DNA of 64,000 nucleotides from Zobellia russellii. GTDB taxonomy: Bacteria > Bacteroidota > Bacteroidia > Flavobacteriales > Flavobacteriaceae. The notes under the pieces are model-generated. The model was not told the DNA's origin, ran no database searches, and saw only the letters and a list, made by a program, of their open reading frames with translations. Location: the NCBI RefSeq assembly GCF_018728565.1, contig NZ_JACSOI010000005.1, positions 186,001-250,000 on the forward strand, given 5' to 3'. The position numbers and the translations under genes were made by a program. Below, in pieces: positions 35,431-43,948 of the stretch (position 1 is its first letter; every line of letters begins with the position of its first letter).

Positions 35431-38343
35431 TTAAGCCAAAAGCGCATTCTTTAAAATGGTTACAGGGTGAAGCGCCTCACGTTTGGTACCGTCGTAAATC
35501 TGGTGTCTACAACTAGTTCCGTTTGCTGAAATAATGGTGTCTTCTGGTGATTTTCTAACCGATGGAAAAAGCTTTAGTTCACCCACCTTCATACTCACCT
35601 CATAATGCTCCTTTTCATACCCAAACGAACCGGCCATGCCACAACAACCAGAACTTATAATGGAAACCTTATAATTTTCAGGAAGGTTCAACACATCAAA
35701 AGTCACCTTTTGGTTACTCAATGATTTTTGGTGACAGTGCGCATGTATTTTTACCGTTTTGGCTTCTGTTGTAAATAAATCCGCCGTGATTTCCTTTTTA
35801 AGTATTTCCGCAGCAAGAAACTCCTCAAGAAGGTAAGTGTTCATTGCTATGGCATTGGTTGTTTCTGGATCTTGGGAAAAGCGTTTGTACTCATCACGGA
35901 ACGTAAGCACTGCTGAGGGCTCCAAACCAACCACAGGAATACCCTCGTCCGCAAACCTTTTTAGTTTGGGAATATTTGCCAGCGCCAATTTCTTAGCTTG
36001 CTTCAGGAAACCTTTAGATAAGTAGGTTCTTCCGCTTTCGCCATAAAAAAGTTGTACGTCATACCCCAATTTCGTTAGCACTTCAATAGCATCCTTTCCT
36101 AGCTCAATATCTAAATACCGACTAAATTCATCAATATATAAAACTACTTTTTGTTTTGTTGCAGTATGTTGATTTTTAAATGATTGAAGATATTTATTAA
36201 AATCAAAACTATAAACCTTTGGAAGACTTCTTTCAGGAGCGACACCCGAAGATTTCTTTAATAAACCTCCTAAAAATTTAGAGTCATAAACGGCATTGGT
36301 CAACCCTGGGACTTTACTGCCCAGTTTGTTCAGCTTGGTGTTGTAGGCAAATAATTTGCTGCGCATGGGGTAACCGTTCGCCTCTTGATATTGATACAGA
36401 AACTCGGCTTTTAAGGTAGCTACATCTACATTACTTGGGCATTCCGTAGCACATGCTTTACAACTCAAACAAAGATCAAAAACCTCCTTTAGTTCCTTTT
36501 GGTCAAAGTTGTTCTTCTTCTGTCCTGTAGTTAAATATTCCCGAAGCGCGTTTGCCCTACCCCTTGTTGTATGCTGTTCATCTCGGGTAGCGTGAAAACT
36601 TGGACACATGGCTCCAGCGGCTTGTTCCGTTTTTCTACAGTCACCACCACCGTTACATTTCTCGGTAGCTTTTAAAATTCCTTCACTATCCGAAAAATCA
36701 AGTAAGGTTTTAATCTCAGGCTCTTGGCGGTCCACTTCATAGCGAAGCGACTCGTCCATGGGGTATGCATCAACTATTTTTCCTGGGTTAAAAATACCTT
36801 CTGGGTCAAAAAAGGATTTCACCCTTCTCAATAACTGATAGTTCTCTTCCCCGATCATGATCGGAATAAACTCCGCCCGGACAATACCATCTCCATGTTC
36901 ACCACTAAAAGAACCTTTGTATTTTTTGGTCAAATGCGCTACGTCCGTAGTAATATCCCGGAACATAACCACATCATCTTTCTTCTTTAGGTTCAATATG
37001 GGTCGTAAATGCAATTCTCCCGCCCCAGCATGGGCGTAATACACCGCAGATTGTTTATAGCGGTCCATAATCTGGGTGAATTCACCTATAAAATCCTTTA
37101 AATCGGCCACAGCAACCGCTGTATCCTCTATACAGGCCACAGCTTTACGGTCTCCCACCATATTACCAAGTAAGCCCAGCCCCGCTTTTCGCAGCACTAC
37201 GGCCTTATTTACATCATTACCTCTTAATACAGCTTCGGAGTAACTAAGTCCCGAAGCTTTTACCGTACCTAGAAGTTCATTAATTTGTCTTTGTAGATCT
37301 TCTTCGGTATGCGCTTTCACCTCTAACATTAAAAGTGCTGCCGGATCACCTTCAACAAAAAACCGATTCTTTAATTGCTCCCTATTATTTTTTGTACAAT
37401 CCAGAATAACCTTATCCATCATCTCGCAAAGGTGCAGGTCGTGTTCCATTACCGGAGCAACATCAGACAAGCAGTCTTCTAAAGATTTGTAGTGCGTTAC
37501 CACCATTGCAGATAGCTTGGGAGGCAACTCGTCTAGCTGAAAAGTTATTTCGGTAGTAAATGCCAACGTACCTTCGCTTCCACTTAAGAGCTTACATACA
37601 TTTATTTTTTCATCGGTATCACCAAATACATTGGTATTCAATAATTCGTCTACCGCATAACCTGTATTTCTCCTGTGGATTTCCGGTTTTGGAAACTCAT
37701 TAAAAATACGCTCCTGTACTTCTTTTGGGGATAATTCTTTATAAATCTCCCTATATATAGTCCCTTCAAGGGTATTTAGACTTCTTTTTTCTTCAAACTC
37801 ACTTGTGGTAAGCGCTTTGAATTCTACTTCGCTTCCATCGGACAATATAGTTTTTAGCGAAACAATTTTTTCGCGCGTAATACCGTATTTAATTGATGTT
37901 GTTCCAGAGGAATTATTCCCTACCATTCCCCCTACCATACAACGGTTGGCCGTAGACGTATTGGGTCCAAAAAACAGACCGAAGGGTAATAAATATTGGT
38001 TCAGTTCATCACGAATTACTCCAGGTTGTACCGTTACCTGTTTGTTTTTTTCATCAAGACTAACAATTTTTGTAAAGTGTTTGGATGTATCCACAACAAT
38101 GCCCTCACCAACTACCTGTCCGGCCAGGGAGGTTCCTGCCGTACGAGGAATAAGTCCAACTTTATGTTGGTTTGCAAAGTGTACTAGGGTCTGGAGGTCT
38201 TTGGTCGTCTCCGGAAAAGCAACAGCTGTAGGAATTTTTCTATATACCGAAGCATCCGTAGCATATAGCGTTTTGGTTAAACTATCCGATAAAACACGAC
38301 CTTGCAGTGAATTAGCTAATTCTTGAAGTAAATTTTTATTCAA
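35431..38343 (-). CDS. FAD-linked oxidase fused to Fe-S domain (D-2-hydroxyacid dehydrogenase type)
   Basis: 970 residues. Domain order: a PCMH-type FAD-binding domain (about 35-260, with GLIPRTAGTSLAGQVVGEG and GGMVGNNSSGTTSIKYG), an FAD-oxidase C-terminal domain, an Fe-S region (a Cys cluster in KCNGGGDCRK...GAMCPSF, then CLSCKACATECPSNVD), and a C-terminal CCG-type domain (AHCHQKSL, SGCCGMAGSFGYE). The arrangement matches E. coli YdiJ and Dld-like enzymes that oxidise D-lactate or D-2-hydroxyglutarate and pass electrons to quinone. The exact substrate is unsure. Monocistronic, convergent with the phosphatase gene. Confidence 0.9.
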   Translation of the reverse strand: MNKNLLQELANSLQGRVLSDSLTKTLYATDASVYRKIPTAVAFPETTKDLQTLVHFANQHKVGLIPRTAGTSLAGQVVGEGIVVDTSKHFTKIVSLDEKNKQVTVQPGVIRDELNQYLLPFGLFFGPNTSTANRCMVGGMVGNNSSGTTSIKYGITREKIVSLKTILSDGSEVEFKALTTSEFEEKRSLNTLEGTIYREIYKELSPKEVQERIFNEFPKPEIHRRNTGYAVDELLNTNVFGDTDEKINVCKLLSGSEGTLAFTTEITFQLDELPPKLSAMVVTHYKSLEDCLSDVAPVMEHDLHLCEMMDKVILDCTKNNREQLKNRFFVEGDPAALLMLEVKAHTEEDLQRQINELLGTVKASGLSYSEAVLRGNDVNKAVVLRKAGLGLLGNMVGDRKAVACIEDTAVAVADLKDFIGEFTQIMDRYKQSAVYYAHAGAGELHLRPILNLKKKDDVVMFRDITTDVAHLTKKYKGSFSGEHGDGIVRAEFIPIMIGEENYQLLRRVKSFFDPEGIFNPGKIVDAYPMDESLRYEVDRQEPEIKTLLDFSDSEGILKATEKCNGGGDCRKTEQAAGAMCPSFHATRDEQHTTRGRANALREYLTTGQKKNNFDQKELKEVFDLCLSCKACATECPSNVDVATLKAEFLYQYQEANGYPMRSKLFAYNTKLNKLGSKVPGLTNAVYDSKFLGGLLKKSSGVAPERSLPKVYSFDFNKYLQSFKNQHTATKQKVVLYIDEFSRYLDIELGKDAIEVLTKLGYDVQLFYGESGRTYLSKGFLKQAKKLALANIPKLKRFADEGIPVVGLEPSAVLTFRDEYKRFSQDPETTNAIAMNTYLLEEFLAAEILKKEITADLFTTEAKTVKIHAHCHQKSLSNQKVTFDVLNLPENYKVSIISSGCCGMAGSFGYEKEHYEVSMKVGELKLFPSVRKSPEDTIISANGTSCRHQIYDGTKREALHPVTILKNALLA

Positions 38344-38430
38344 CGGTAAACAATTTAGAACGCTAAATTAAGTTTTTATGCTTGAAAGGCGAACGTAAAA
38401 CGCCTTTTTAGAACCAAAAATCACAAGAAT

Positions 38431-38949
38431 ATGAAAAAATGGAAATTTTTATTTTTTATTTGCCTTAGCTCCACCGCACTTTCCCTTCAGGCCCAAGAAA
38501 TAGCAGACAACGCCCTAGGTTTAAGGCTTGGTGACAGTGATGGTTTTGGAGCCGAAATCTCTTACCAAAGGTCTCTAGGCCGCTATACCCGTGCCGAGTT
38601 GGACCTTGGTTACCGGGATAGCCGTGAATTTGATGCCGTGAAGCTAACCGGCGTATACCAGTGGATATATGAGATTAAACAAGGGTTCAACTGGTTCTAC
38701 GGTGCCGGTGGAGGTCTCGGAAGCGTAGATTTCGCCCCCGTACCCAACAGAAATAACCCTACCATTGCCGAAGACCCAGATGGCGGACTCTTTGTTTTTA
38801 TTGCCGGTGATGTGGGTATAGAATACAATCCTGACCTGCCTATTGTTGTCTCTTTGGATTTTAGACCAGAACTGGGTTTGATAGGTTTTAAAAACTTTGA
38901 TAACAAGTTTAATTTTGACATTGCTCTAGGTATTCGTTACCAGTTCTAA
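38431..38949 (+). CDS. Small secreted beta-barrel-like protein
   Basis: 172 residues. A signal peptide (FLFFICLSSTALSLQAQ) is followed by alternating strands typical of an eight-strand outer-membrane or porin-like barrel: GLRLGDSDGFGAEISYQRSL, RAELDLGYRD, FYGAGGGLGSVDF, and a last strand ending in aromatic residues (IALGIRYQF). A C-terminal Phe is a classic outer-membrane insertion signal. No family is named. Single gene with its own terminator at 38976-39009. Confidence 0.72.
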   Translation: MKKWKFLFFICLSSTALSLQAQEIADNALGLRLGDSDGFGAEISYQRSLGRYTRAELDLGYRDSREFDAVKLTGVYQWIYEIKQGFNWFYGAGGGLGSVDFAPVPNRNNPTIAEDPDGGLFVFIAGDVGIEYNPDLPIVVSLDFRPELGLIGFKNFDNKFNFDIALGIRYQF

Positions 38950-38975
38950 AAACAAAATAACCATAAAACGCTTTT

Positions 38976-39009
38976 AAGCTCTTGACTCGTAATGTTAAGG
39001 GCTTTTTTT
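38976..39009 (+). terminator. Terminator after the beta-barrel gene
   Basis: AAGCTCTTGAC (38976-38986) pairs with GTTAAGGGCTT (38994-39004) with wobbles, around a 7-base loop, and runs into eight T's. Confidence 0.7.
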
Positions 39010-39053
39010 TGTTCCGATATATACCTACATTTACCTGATCTTAAACAAAAAGA

Positions 39054-40184
39054 ATGAAAAAAGTAGTATTATCAGTCTGTATCTTACTAGGTGTAATAGC
39101 CTGTAACCAAAAGCCCGAAGGGTATAACTTTAAAGGAAACATAACCGGAGAAGTTGAAAATGGAACTAAAGTGTTTCTAAGAGCTATGGGTGAAAATGGC
39201 CAACCTGTAGATATTGACACTACCATTGTTGAAAACGGAAGCTTTGTTTTTACAGGTACTGCAGATTCTCCTGAGATGCACTATGTTTTTGTTGACAAGC
39301 TCATGGGATACACCGCGGTTATTTTAGAAAATGGCGATATAGAGCTTAGTGCCCAAAAAGATAGCTTAGGTTTTGCCAAAGTAAAGGGTTCAAAGCAAAA
39401 TGAGGTGTTCATGGATTACATGGACCAGTCTAAGAAAATAACGGCACAGGCACAATCTATCCAACAGGATATGCAAAAAGCCCAACAATCTGCTGATGAA
39501 GCTACAGCTAATTCACTCCGTGACGAAATGATGGAGCTTCAAGAAGAATACAAAGATTTTGAGCTTACCTATATTAAAGAACACCCAGAAGCACTTATTT
39601 CGGTTCTTTTGATCGATAGGGCTATTGGAGCACGTGCGGTAACTGCCGAAGAAGCACAAAGTTTGTATGACGGACTTTCACCTGAAATAAAGGAAACAAA
39701 GGCGGCCGCTTTAATTACTGAAAAATTGGATGCTCAAAAGAAAGCTGAGGAAAGCCAAAAAAGTACTGCTATAGGCGCTAAGGCCCCTGCTTTTACCGCT
39801 CCTACCCCTGACGGAAAAGAATTGGCACTTGCCGATGCTTTAGGGAAAGTTACTTTAATAGATTTCTGGGCCGCTTGGTGCAAGCCATGCCGTGCCGAGA
39901 ATCCTAATGTGGTAAATGTGTATAAAAAATACCATGATAAAGGGTTGAACATTATAGGTGTGTCTTTGGATAAAACAGAAGACGCTTGGAAAAAGGCCAT
40001 TGCCGATGACGGCCTAACCTGGAACCAAGTTTCTAACTTGGCCTACTTTAATGACCCAATTGCCAAGTTATACAATGTAGATGCTATACCTGCCGCTTTT
40101 CTATTGGATGAAAATGGCGTAATTATAGCTAAGAACCTAAGAGGTCCCGCTTTGGAACAAAAGGTTGCAGAGTTACTGCAGTAA
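39054..40184 (+). CDS. TlpA-like thioredoxin-domain lipoprotein (DUF4369 + AhpC/TSA)
   Basis: 376 residues. The signal VVLSVCILLGVIAC has its lipobox Cys at 17. A DUF4369 beta domain (about 22-115: FKGNITGEVENGTKVFLRAM) is followed by a Gln/Glu-rich coiled coil and a C-terminal thioredoxin fold (about 245-376) with redox pair WCKPC near residues 276-280. Such Bacteroidota proteins are periplasm-facing thiol-disulfide oxidoreductases; they may serve cytochrome c maturation or repair of oxidised envelope proteins. Partner unknown. Ends before a strong shared terminator. Confidence 0.9.
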   Translation: MKKVVLSVCILLGVIACNQKPEGYNFKGNITGEVENGTKVFLRAMGENGQPVDIDTTIVENGSFVFTGTADSPEMHYVFVDKLMGYTAVILENGDIELSAQKDSLGFAKVKGSKQNEVFMDYMDQSKKITAQAQSIQQDMQKAQQSADEATANSLRDEMMELQEEYKDFELTYIKEHPEALISVLLIDRAIGARAVTAEEAQSLYDGLSPEIKETKAAALITEKLDAQKKAEESQKSTAIGAKAPAFTAPTPDGKELALADALGKVTLIDFWAAWCKPCRAENPNVVNVYKKYHDKGLNIIGVSLDKTEDAWKKAIADDGLTWNQVSNLAYFNDPIAKLYNVDAIPAAFLLDENGVIIAKNLRGPALEQKVAELLQ

Positions 40185-40203
40185 AATATATTTTTATATA
40201 ACT

Positions 40204-40239
40204 AAAAAGCCCCGAACGGAAATCCGTTCGGGGCTTTTT
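40204..40239. terminator. Strong bidirectional terminator
   Basis: A perfect 17-bp inverted repeat: AAAAAGCCCCGAACGGA, then two bases, then TCCGTTCGGGGCTTTTT. It has A and T tracts on both sides and serves the TlpA gene (+) and the convergent LVIVD gene (-). Confidence 0.95.
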
Positions 40240-40256
40240 GTATATCTACAAGTATC

Positions 40257-41897
40257 TTAGAACTTGTTTCTTACATCTCTAAACGTACCTATTACGGTTG
40301 CGCTTCCTAATTTTTTAACGCTACCAAATACATTTGCAACGGAGTCGTCTCCAATAAACTCAAGAGTAGCTCCATCGTTAAGAATGATATCTCCATAAAC
40401 TGTTAGGTTTCCTTCAATTCTTAGTTTGGCATCCTTGTTAACGGTAATGTTCTTTCGTTTGTTGTTTCTTCCAATGTACAATGTACCGTTCATTTCAAAC
40501 AAACCATTACTGTTTATATAACTGCTGTTGTTTACTGCCCAAGTTCCGCATAACAACAATGAACCGTTTACGTTAACCGAGTTAAAGTACTTAGAACCTT
40601 TAAACTCTTTGGTCTCACCTTGGTTTACGGATAAGTTGGAACTTCCGTAGTAGTATGATAATTCTGCACAACGGCTTTCTAAACTCTGATCAGGTCTGTT
40701 CAACTTTACAATTTGAAGTCCAGCTTTACCCGAAGCAGCAAAAATATAATCACCTTTAGAAGCTACATAGTTAATAGAACCATCTAAATCTACCACCCCA
40801 ATAATATTGGTCTGTCCGTCTTTATCTTCCGATAAACATAGACCGGCACCACCATTGGCCATAAGTAGAACATCTTCATTAATGGCAACAGCATTGGTTA
40901 CAATATTTTGAGTTTCTGTTCCCTCTGGATTTAAAAGAATTGGAATATGTTCCAGTAAATCGCCACTGGTCATATTATAAACACCAGCTCCTTTAGATCC
41001 TTCTGAAACGTATATTTTTTCACCTGAAAAATCAAGGGTTCTTTTACTATTGTCCCCAAAATCCGAACTAATGGCAATTGTTTTGCTTACCGTAAAGCTT
41101 TTGTCCATGATGCTAACACCTTGGCTCGCATCTAGTACGGCAATAGTTCCATTGTTTTGTGCTACAGAACGTAAATCGGAAAAAGAAGCATCGTTCTGTG
41201 TAGAAAGATCCGAGATTTTATAAGACGTTAACAAACCATCTTTCCCACTCGTTACCAATACCCCATCTGAAGTTACTTTAACATCGTTTGCAGTAAAACC
41301 TTCTTGAAAACCGTAGATTAACTCTCCGCTTACATCTAATTTACCACTAGAAGCAGGTATTTTTACCACAAATGAATTTGAAGAAGCTCTAACTGATTTT
41401 TCGGAATCCACACCACCAACGGCATACACATAGCCATTAGCATAAGCTATAGAATTGATATCAGCATTGGAATAGTACAGTCTAGAAGAGACTTGAGGGT
41501 TGTTAGGGTCACTAACATTTATAATGTCTATACCACCCGCATAACCGTCTTCAACAGTATTATAGGATACGTAAGCGTAATCTCCATCCACATCCACATG
41601 AGATGCGGTAAGATTTTCTGCTCCGCTATAAGAAGGTGGGTCTACTCGGGCAATAAGGGTTAATGGGTAATCTCCCGCCATTTCTTCTCCACTTTTGGAA
41701 GTTTTTCCGCTAGCACTGCCATCTTCTTTCAAAATTTCTAACACACCAGCATCATCATAAAGAATACTGTTCTCTAAAACAGACTCTTTTGCTTCAATTG
41801 AAATATTGTCTTCGGTGTCGGTAAAAACTGTAGTCTCATCGCTACAAGATGTAGCAAATGCAACAGCCGCTAATGCGGCAAGTGAAAGTCTTTTCAT
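40257..41897 (-). CDS. LVIVD-repeat beta-propeller lipoprotein
   Basis: 546 residues. A lipoprotein signal (LAALAAVAFATSC, Cys18) is followed by repeated LVIVD-type blades (DYAYVSYNTVEDGYAGGIDIINVSD, GYVYAVGG, GKAGLQIVKL), expected to fold as a beta-propeller. After residue ~420 comes a Ser/Asn-rich right-handed-repeat-like end (VNGSLLLCGTWAVNN, LRIEGNLTVYGDIILNDG), which looks like a stacked beta-strand domain. Envelope-exposed and probably a binding or adhesion protein. No enzyme motif. A possible promoter is at 41943-41975. Confidence 0.8.
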   Translation of the reverse strand: MKRLSLAALAAVAFATSCSDETTVFTDTEDNISIEAKESVLENSILYDDAGVLEILKEDGSASGKTSKSGEEMAGDYPLTLIARVDPPSYSGAENLTASHVDVDGDYAYVSYNTVEDGYAGGIDIINVSDPNNPQVSSRLYYSNADINSIAYANGYVYAVGGVDSEKSVRASSNSFVVKIPASSGKLDVSGELIYGFQEGFTANDVKVTSDGVLVTSGKDGLLTSYKISDLSTQNDASFSDLRSVAQNNGTIAVLDASQGVSIMDKSFTVSKTIAISSDFGDNSKRTLDFSGEKIYVSEGSKGAGVYNMTSGDLLEHIPILLNPEGTETQNIVTNAVAINEDVLLMANGGAGLCLSEDKDGQTNIIGVVDLDGSINYVASKGDYIFAASGKAGLQIVKLNRPDQSLESRCAELSYYYGSSNLSVNQGETKEFKGSKYFNSVNVNGSLLLCGTWAVNNSSYINSNGLFEMNGTLYIGRNNKRKNITVNKDAKLRIEGNLTVYGDIILNDGATLEFIGDDSVANVFGSVKKLGSATVIGTFRDVRNKF

Positions 41898-41942
41898 TAT
41901 AAGTAGGTTTAAAAGCTATTAGATTTGGGTTCTAACAGAACG

Positions 41943-41975
41943 TAAAACTACGGTGAAGTGTATACCAAGCTCAAC
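41943..41975 (-). promoter_or_regulatory. Candidate promoter of the LVIVD gene
   Basis: Minus strand: GTTG (41975-41972), a 21-base gap, then TAGTTTTA (41950-41943), near the Bacteroidota consensus. About 45 bases before the start codon at 41897. Confidence 0.4.
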
Positions 41976-42078
41976 TATTTTCGATGAATTACCTATATAA
42001 GGGGCTTTTCTTGCCTTTTTAACGAAAATTTTATGCGTTAACTAGGAACTTTAATAAGGAAGATCGATGAACGGTAAC

Positions 42079-42729
42079 TTATAATTTACCCATCTTGGCC
42101 ATAATTAGAAGTATTATTATAGGTAATGCCAATAAGCCAACCATAAGGGGCTCGTTCACCAATAATTGGGGCATAAACAGAAGTGTGCTAACATAGCCCC
42201 CGATAGCGCCACCAAAATGAGCGGTGTGGCCAATATTGCCCAATCGGCTTTTCATCCCATAAATAGAATACAATAGGTATCCAATACCAAAAACATAGGC
42301 TGGTACCGGTAACGGTATGAACATAATACCCAACTGCATATTAGGCTGAAGCTGTATAGCAGCGTACAGTACTCCGGTTACAGCTCCACTTGCACCTACG
42401 GCACTATAATACGGCTCGTTCTTATGAAAAAACATGGCCAATAAACTTCCGGCCAACAAACTAATAAAATAGACACCTAAAAATTTACCTGATCCAAACC
42501 AATTGACCACAACAGGTGCAAAGAAGTATAGGGTAAACATATTAAAGAAGAGGTGTGCAATGTCTACATGCAAAAAACCGGAAGTAAGCATTCGGTCTTT
42601 CTGTCCTGCCTGAATCTGGCCAATGCCAAACTTGTAACGTTCAAAAAAAGCGGTATCGTTAAATCCTTTTAAGGAGACTAAAACATTAGCAGCAATTACC
42701 ACGATTGTGGCAATATCCAGGTTGTTCAT
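42079..42729 (-). CDS. Rhomboid family intramembrane serine protease
   Basis: 216 residues with six transmembrane helices. The catalytic dyad is visible: Ser114 in VGASGAVTG and His171 in GHTAHFGGAIGGY. The HxxxN oxyanion motif lies in HVDIAHLFFNMF in helix 2. It cleaves membrane-spanning substrates within the inner membrane; substrates are unknown. The gene is read from a promoter placed back-to-back with that of the divergent acyltransferase gene (42751-42768). Confidence 0.93.
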   Translation of the reverse strand: MNNLDIATIVVIAANVLVSLKGFNDTAFFERYKFGIGQIQAGQKDRMLTSGFLHVDIAHLFFNMFTLYFFAPVVVNWFGSGKFLGVYFISLLAGSLLAMFFHKNEPYYSAVGASGAVTGVLYAAIQLQPNMQLGIMFIPLPVPAYVFGIGYLLYSIYGMKSRLGNIGHTAHFGGAIGGYVSTLLFMPQLLVNEPLMVGLLALPIIILLIMAKMGKL

Positions 42730-42750
42730 AGGGTGCAGTTAATTTCGGTT

Positions 42751-42758
42751 CAAATATA
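42751..42758 (-). promoter_or_regulatory. -7 box of the rhomboid gene
   Basis: TATATTTG on the minus strand, two bases from the mirror-image box at 42761. It predicts a leader of about 16 bases. Confidence 0.5.
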
Positions 42759-42760
42759 GT

Positions 42761-42768
42761 TATATTTG
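42761..42768 (+). promoter_or_regulatory. -7 box of the acyltransferase gene
   Basis: TATATTTG on the plus strand, 18 bases before the ATG at 42787. It forms a CAAATATA-GT-TATATTTG palindrome with the divergent box. Confidence 0.5.
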
Positions 42769-42786
42769 TCTACTTAAAATGTCTTG

Positions 42787-43674
42787 ATGCAGTTGCTTGT
42801 TTTTATTTTAGTGTATCCATTGCTGTGGATAATCTCTATACTTCCCTATCGCCTTTTTTACGGATTTTCGGATTTTGTATTCTTTTGGGTCTATCGTGTT
42901 GTGGGCTATAGAAAGAACGTGGTACAGCAAAACTTGGAGTTGGTCTTTCCTGACAAAACGGAATCAGAAATAAAGGACATACAGAAAAAGTTTTACCACC
43001 ATATGTGCGATATGTTCCTGGAAATGGTAAAAACCATGAGTCTTTCCAAAGCGGCAGTTAAAAAGCGCTATGATGTTCAGAATATTGAAGTTCTACAAGA
43101 AATTGAAAAGGAAAAAAGCATATTGGTTGTTTGTTCGCATTACGCGAACTGGGAGTGGAACGTTAGCATGAACAATTATGTCAACTCCAAAGGTTATGCA
43201 GTTTACCAAAAAATAAGCAACACCTATTTTGACCGATGGGTAAAAAAAGTCCGTGCGCGTTGGAACACAACACTTATTACCAAAGAGGAAACGGCCAAAA
43301 CCGTATTGGTCAACTATAAAAACAACATAAAGGGAATTTTTGGTATGGTAAGCGACCAATCTCCACAACGTAGCCGCGCGCATTATTGGACCGAATTTAT
43401 GGGCGTAAAAGTGCCAGTGATTAACGGTGCGGAAACTTTAGCCCGAAAAATGGATTTGGCCGTAGTTTTTTTAAAAGTGTCCAAAGTTAAAAGAGGCTAT
43501 TACAAAGCGGAATTAATACCTATTACCACTTCAGGAGCCTCTACCGAAAAAAATGAAATAACGGATACCTTTTTAAGACTCGCCGAGCAACAGATAAAAG
43601 AACAACCGGAATACTACTTGTGGACACATAGACGCTGGAAACACAGAAATAGTGTTCCTGTGGAGTTTCAGTAA
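42787..43674 (+). CDS. Lipid A-type acyltransferase (LpxL/HtrB family)
   Basis: 295 residues from the ATG at 42787; a TTG one codon earlier is ignored. An N-terminal membrane anchor (LLVFILVYPLLWIISILPY) is followed by the HxxxxE acyltransferase motif in CSHYANWEW (His118, Glu123) and the downstream GMVSDQSPQ segment. It transfers an acyl chain to the lipid A precursor at the inner membrane face. The LpxH-like gene lies elsewhere in the window, and no other lipid A genes are adjacent. C-terminal YLWTHRRWKHR is typical. Confidence 0.92.
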   Translation: MQLLVFILVYPLLWIISILPYRLFYGFSDFVFFWVYRVVGYRKNVVQQNLELVFPDKTESEIKDIQKKFYHHMCDMFLEMVKTMSLSKAAVKKRYDVQNIEVLQEIEKEKSILVVCSHYANWEWNVSMNNYVNSKGYAVYQKISNTYFDRWVKKVRARWNTTLITKEETAKTVLVNYKNNIKGIFGMVSDQSPQRSRAHYWTEFMGVKVPVINGAETLARKMDLAVVFLKVSKVKRGYYKAELIPITTSGASTEKNEITDTFLRLAEQQIKEQPEYYLWTHRRWKHRNSVPVEFQ

Positions 43675-43680
43675 TCCTCT

Positions 43681-43944
43681 CCCTTCGACTGCGCTCAGGA
43701 AGGTATTACTTCAACTGAGAGAGAAACTTTTTGGCCGGCTGTGCTCAGGAAGGTATTGCTTATTAATATAAATCATTTAAAATAGGATTGTGCTGAGTAA
43801 TATAAGGCTTAGAGCAGACTAGCTCCGGGAAAAATATTTCTTGATTAAACATGAAAACGCTCGGAATGAAAATGAGAAGAAACTCAATCATTTCGAGCGT
43901 TTTATTATGAAGCACCATCCTTAGACTGCACTCAGGAAGGTGCT
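43681..43944. repeat. REP-like repeats, three copies
   Basis: Copies of a CTTCGACTGCGCTCAGGAAG-type unit lie at 43681-43709, 43737-43759 and 43919-43944, with gaps between. In the third, AGCACC and GGTGCT at the ends pair over an inner TCCT/AGGA stem. This resembles the short extragenic palindromes scattered through many bacterial genomes. It fills the gap between the acyltransferase and glmM genes. Confidence 0.65.
43854..43903. terminator. Bidirectional terminator-like hairpin
   Basis: AAAACGCTCGGAATGA (43854-43869) pairs with TCATTTCGAGCGTTTT (43888-43903), one mismatch in 16, loop of 18. It lies between convergent genes (acyltransferase + and glmM -) and within the REP-like cluster. Confidence 0.7.
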
Positions 43945-43948
43945 GATT

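Noticed and set aside
37805-38326. A 173-codon plus-strand open frame opposite the FAD/Fe-S oxidoreductase
   Set aside because: Antisense shadow of a gene with complete FAD motifs in that stretch.
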